From Chloroflexota bacterium (GTDB lineage Bacteria; Chloroflexota; UBA6077; CF-72): a DNA stretch of 6,527 nucleotides. A program made the translations under genes and the position numbers. Of the stretch, positions 5,833 through 6,527 are shown in pieces (position 1 is the stretch's first letter; each line of letters starts with the position of its first letter). The notes under the pieces are model-generated. The model was given only the letters and a program-made list of their open reading frames with translations, made no database searches and had not been told where the DNA came from. The DNA lies in NCBI GenBank assembly GCA_019247135.1, contig JAFAPL010000929.1, positions 1-6,527 of the forward strand, in the 5' to 3' direction.

Positions 5833-6527
5833 ATGACGGTCCGCACAGTCGGCATCCTCAGCCCGGGCGAGATGGGCAGCAGCATCGGCTATGTCCTGCA
5901 CCAGCACGGCGCACGCGTGGTCACCTGCCTCGCCGGCCGTGGCCAGGGCTCACACGAGCGTGCCCAGCAAGCCAGCATCGAAGACCTGCCCGACCTCGAA
6001 GCCCTGGTGCAGCAGGCCGACATCATCCTGTCGATCGTGCCGCCCGCAGTGGCCGGGGCCGTCGCAGACCAGGTCGCGGCCGCCATTCGCGCCACGCATG
6101 CCGACATGCTGTACGCGGACTGCAACGCCGTCGCGCCGAGCACCGTGCACGGCATCGCCCAGACCATCACCGACGCGGGCGCGCGCTTTTCCGACGCCGG
6201 CATCATCGGACCGCCCGCCACGCGGCCGGGCAACCGGATCTTCGCGTCCGGCACGGGCGCACAGGACCTGGCCCAGTTGCGCGAGCAGGGCCTCGACATC
6301 CGCGTCCTGCCAGGCGAGGTCGGCCAGGCCTCAGGACTCAAGATGTGCTACGCGGCGCTCACCAAAGGCCTGCAGGCGCTCGGCACCGAGCTGCTCGTCG
6401 CTGCGCAGCTCATGGGCGTCGACGACGCGCTGCGCCAGGAGCAAAACCAGGGCGACATTGCCCAGATCCGCGCCTACATCGAACGTGCGCTGCCCTCGAT
6501 GCTGCCCAAGGCGTACCGCTGGATCGG
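5833..6527 (+). CDS. NAD(P)-binding DUF1932 dehydrogenase (6PGDH/beta-HAD-like), 3' partial
   Basis: The open frame from ATG 5833 runs off the right edge after 231 codons; relatives are roughly 280-300 residues, so the last part is missing. The N-terminus VGILSPGEMGSSIGYVLHQHG (6-26) is a Rossmann dinucleotide-binding fold with the GxxxxGxxG pattern of the beta-hydroxyacid dehydrogenase/6-phosphogluconate dehydrogenase superfamily. ADIILSIVPP (62-71) and LYADCNAVAPST (93-104) are the usual strands lining the cofactor site, and DAGIIGPPA (121-129) the substrate-side loop. GLKMCYAALTKG (168-179) begins the all-helical DUF1932 domain; K170 sits at the family's catalytic lysine position, while the asparagine four residues later in classical members is alanine. 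The likely role is NAD(P)-dependent oxidation or reduction of a small hydroxy acid or related compound; the substrate is unknown. No Shine-Dalgarno precedes the ATG. It is divergent from the membrane-protein gene across the repeat array. Confidence 0.88.
   Translation, partial: MTVRTVGILSPGEMGSSIGYVLHQHGARVVTCLAGRGQGSHERAQQASIEDLPDLEALVQQADIILSIVPPAVAGAVADQVAAAIRATHADMLYADCNAVAPSTVHGIAQTITDAGARFSDAGIIGPPATRPGNRIFASGTGAQDLAQLREQGLDIRVLPGEVGQASGLKMCYAALTKGLQALGTELLVAAQLMGVDDALRQEQNQGDIAQIRAYIERALPSMLPKAYRWI

Noticed and set aside
5521..5907. Minus-strand repeat-encoded peptide (recurring HGWAS/ARMGI-like units).
   Set aside because: Several frames are open across the GC-rich repeats simply because the unit lacks stops; 43- and 44-nt spacings break any single frame's periodicity, and no start signal is present.

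Overview
This is a high-GC (roughly two-thirds G+C) bacterial chromosomal window. Dense coding, GTG starts, short or absent Shine-Dalgarno leaders and the protein types present (tandem VOC protein of the mycobacterial Cfp30B type, DUF6328-like membrane protein, AlkZ-like winged-helix family, DUF1932 dehydrogenase) suggest an actinobacterial or Chloroflexota-like soil organism. That placement is inference; no rRNA or other phylogenetic marker is present. I see no complete mobile element, CRISPR array, tRNA or rRNA.

Left part (1-1531). The minus strand carries a decayed AlkZ-like winged-helix (HTH_42) gene. It has lost its N-terminus, changes frame near position 250, seems to lack its middle domain, and runs off the left edge. 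Directly abutting its truncated head, on the plus strand, is a gene for a short NusA-like protein (two degenerate KH domains plus an S1-like tail, without the NusA N-terminal and usual S1 domains). Its 3' end overlaps convergently with a small minus-strand CxxC...CxxC protein gene.

Centre (1532-3683). A divergent control region with a 10-bp palindrome and candidate promoters leads into a two-gene plus-strand operon: a 255-aa tandem VOC protein with a good ribosome-binding site, then, 32 nt later, a 388-aa thiolase with all its catalytic residues.

Right part (3684-6527). Convergent to the thiolase is a minus-strand pair read from right to left: an eight-helix membrane protein made of two copies of a DUF6328-like unit, then an SDR oxidoreductase whose start overlaps the end of the membrane gene. 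The 327-nt spacer between the membrane gene and the divergent last gene holds an array of four 43-44-bp tandem repeats. The last gene, cut by the right edge, is an NAD(P)-binding DUF1932 dehydrogenase.

The thiolase, SDR and DUF1932 dehydrogenase all fit acyl-CoA or hydroxy-acid catabolism, but nothing fixes a pathway. The points most worth a second look are the reduced NusA-like protein, the repeat array, the duplicated membrane protein and the decayed winged-helix gene.
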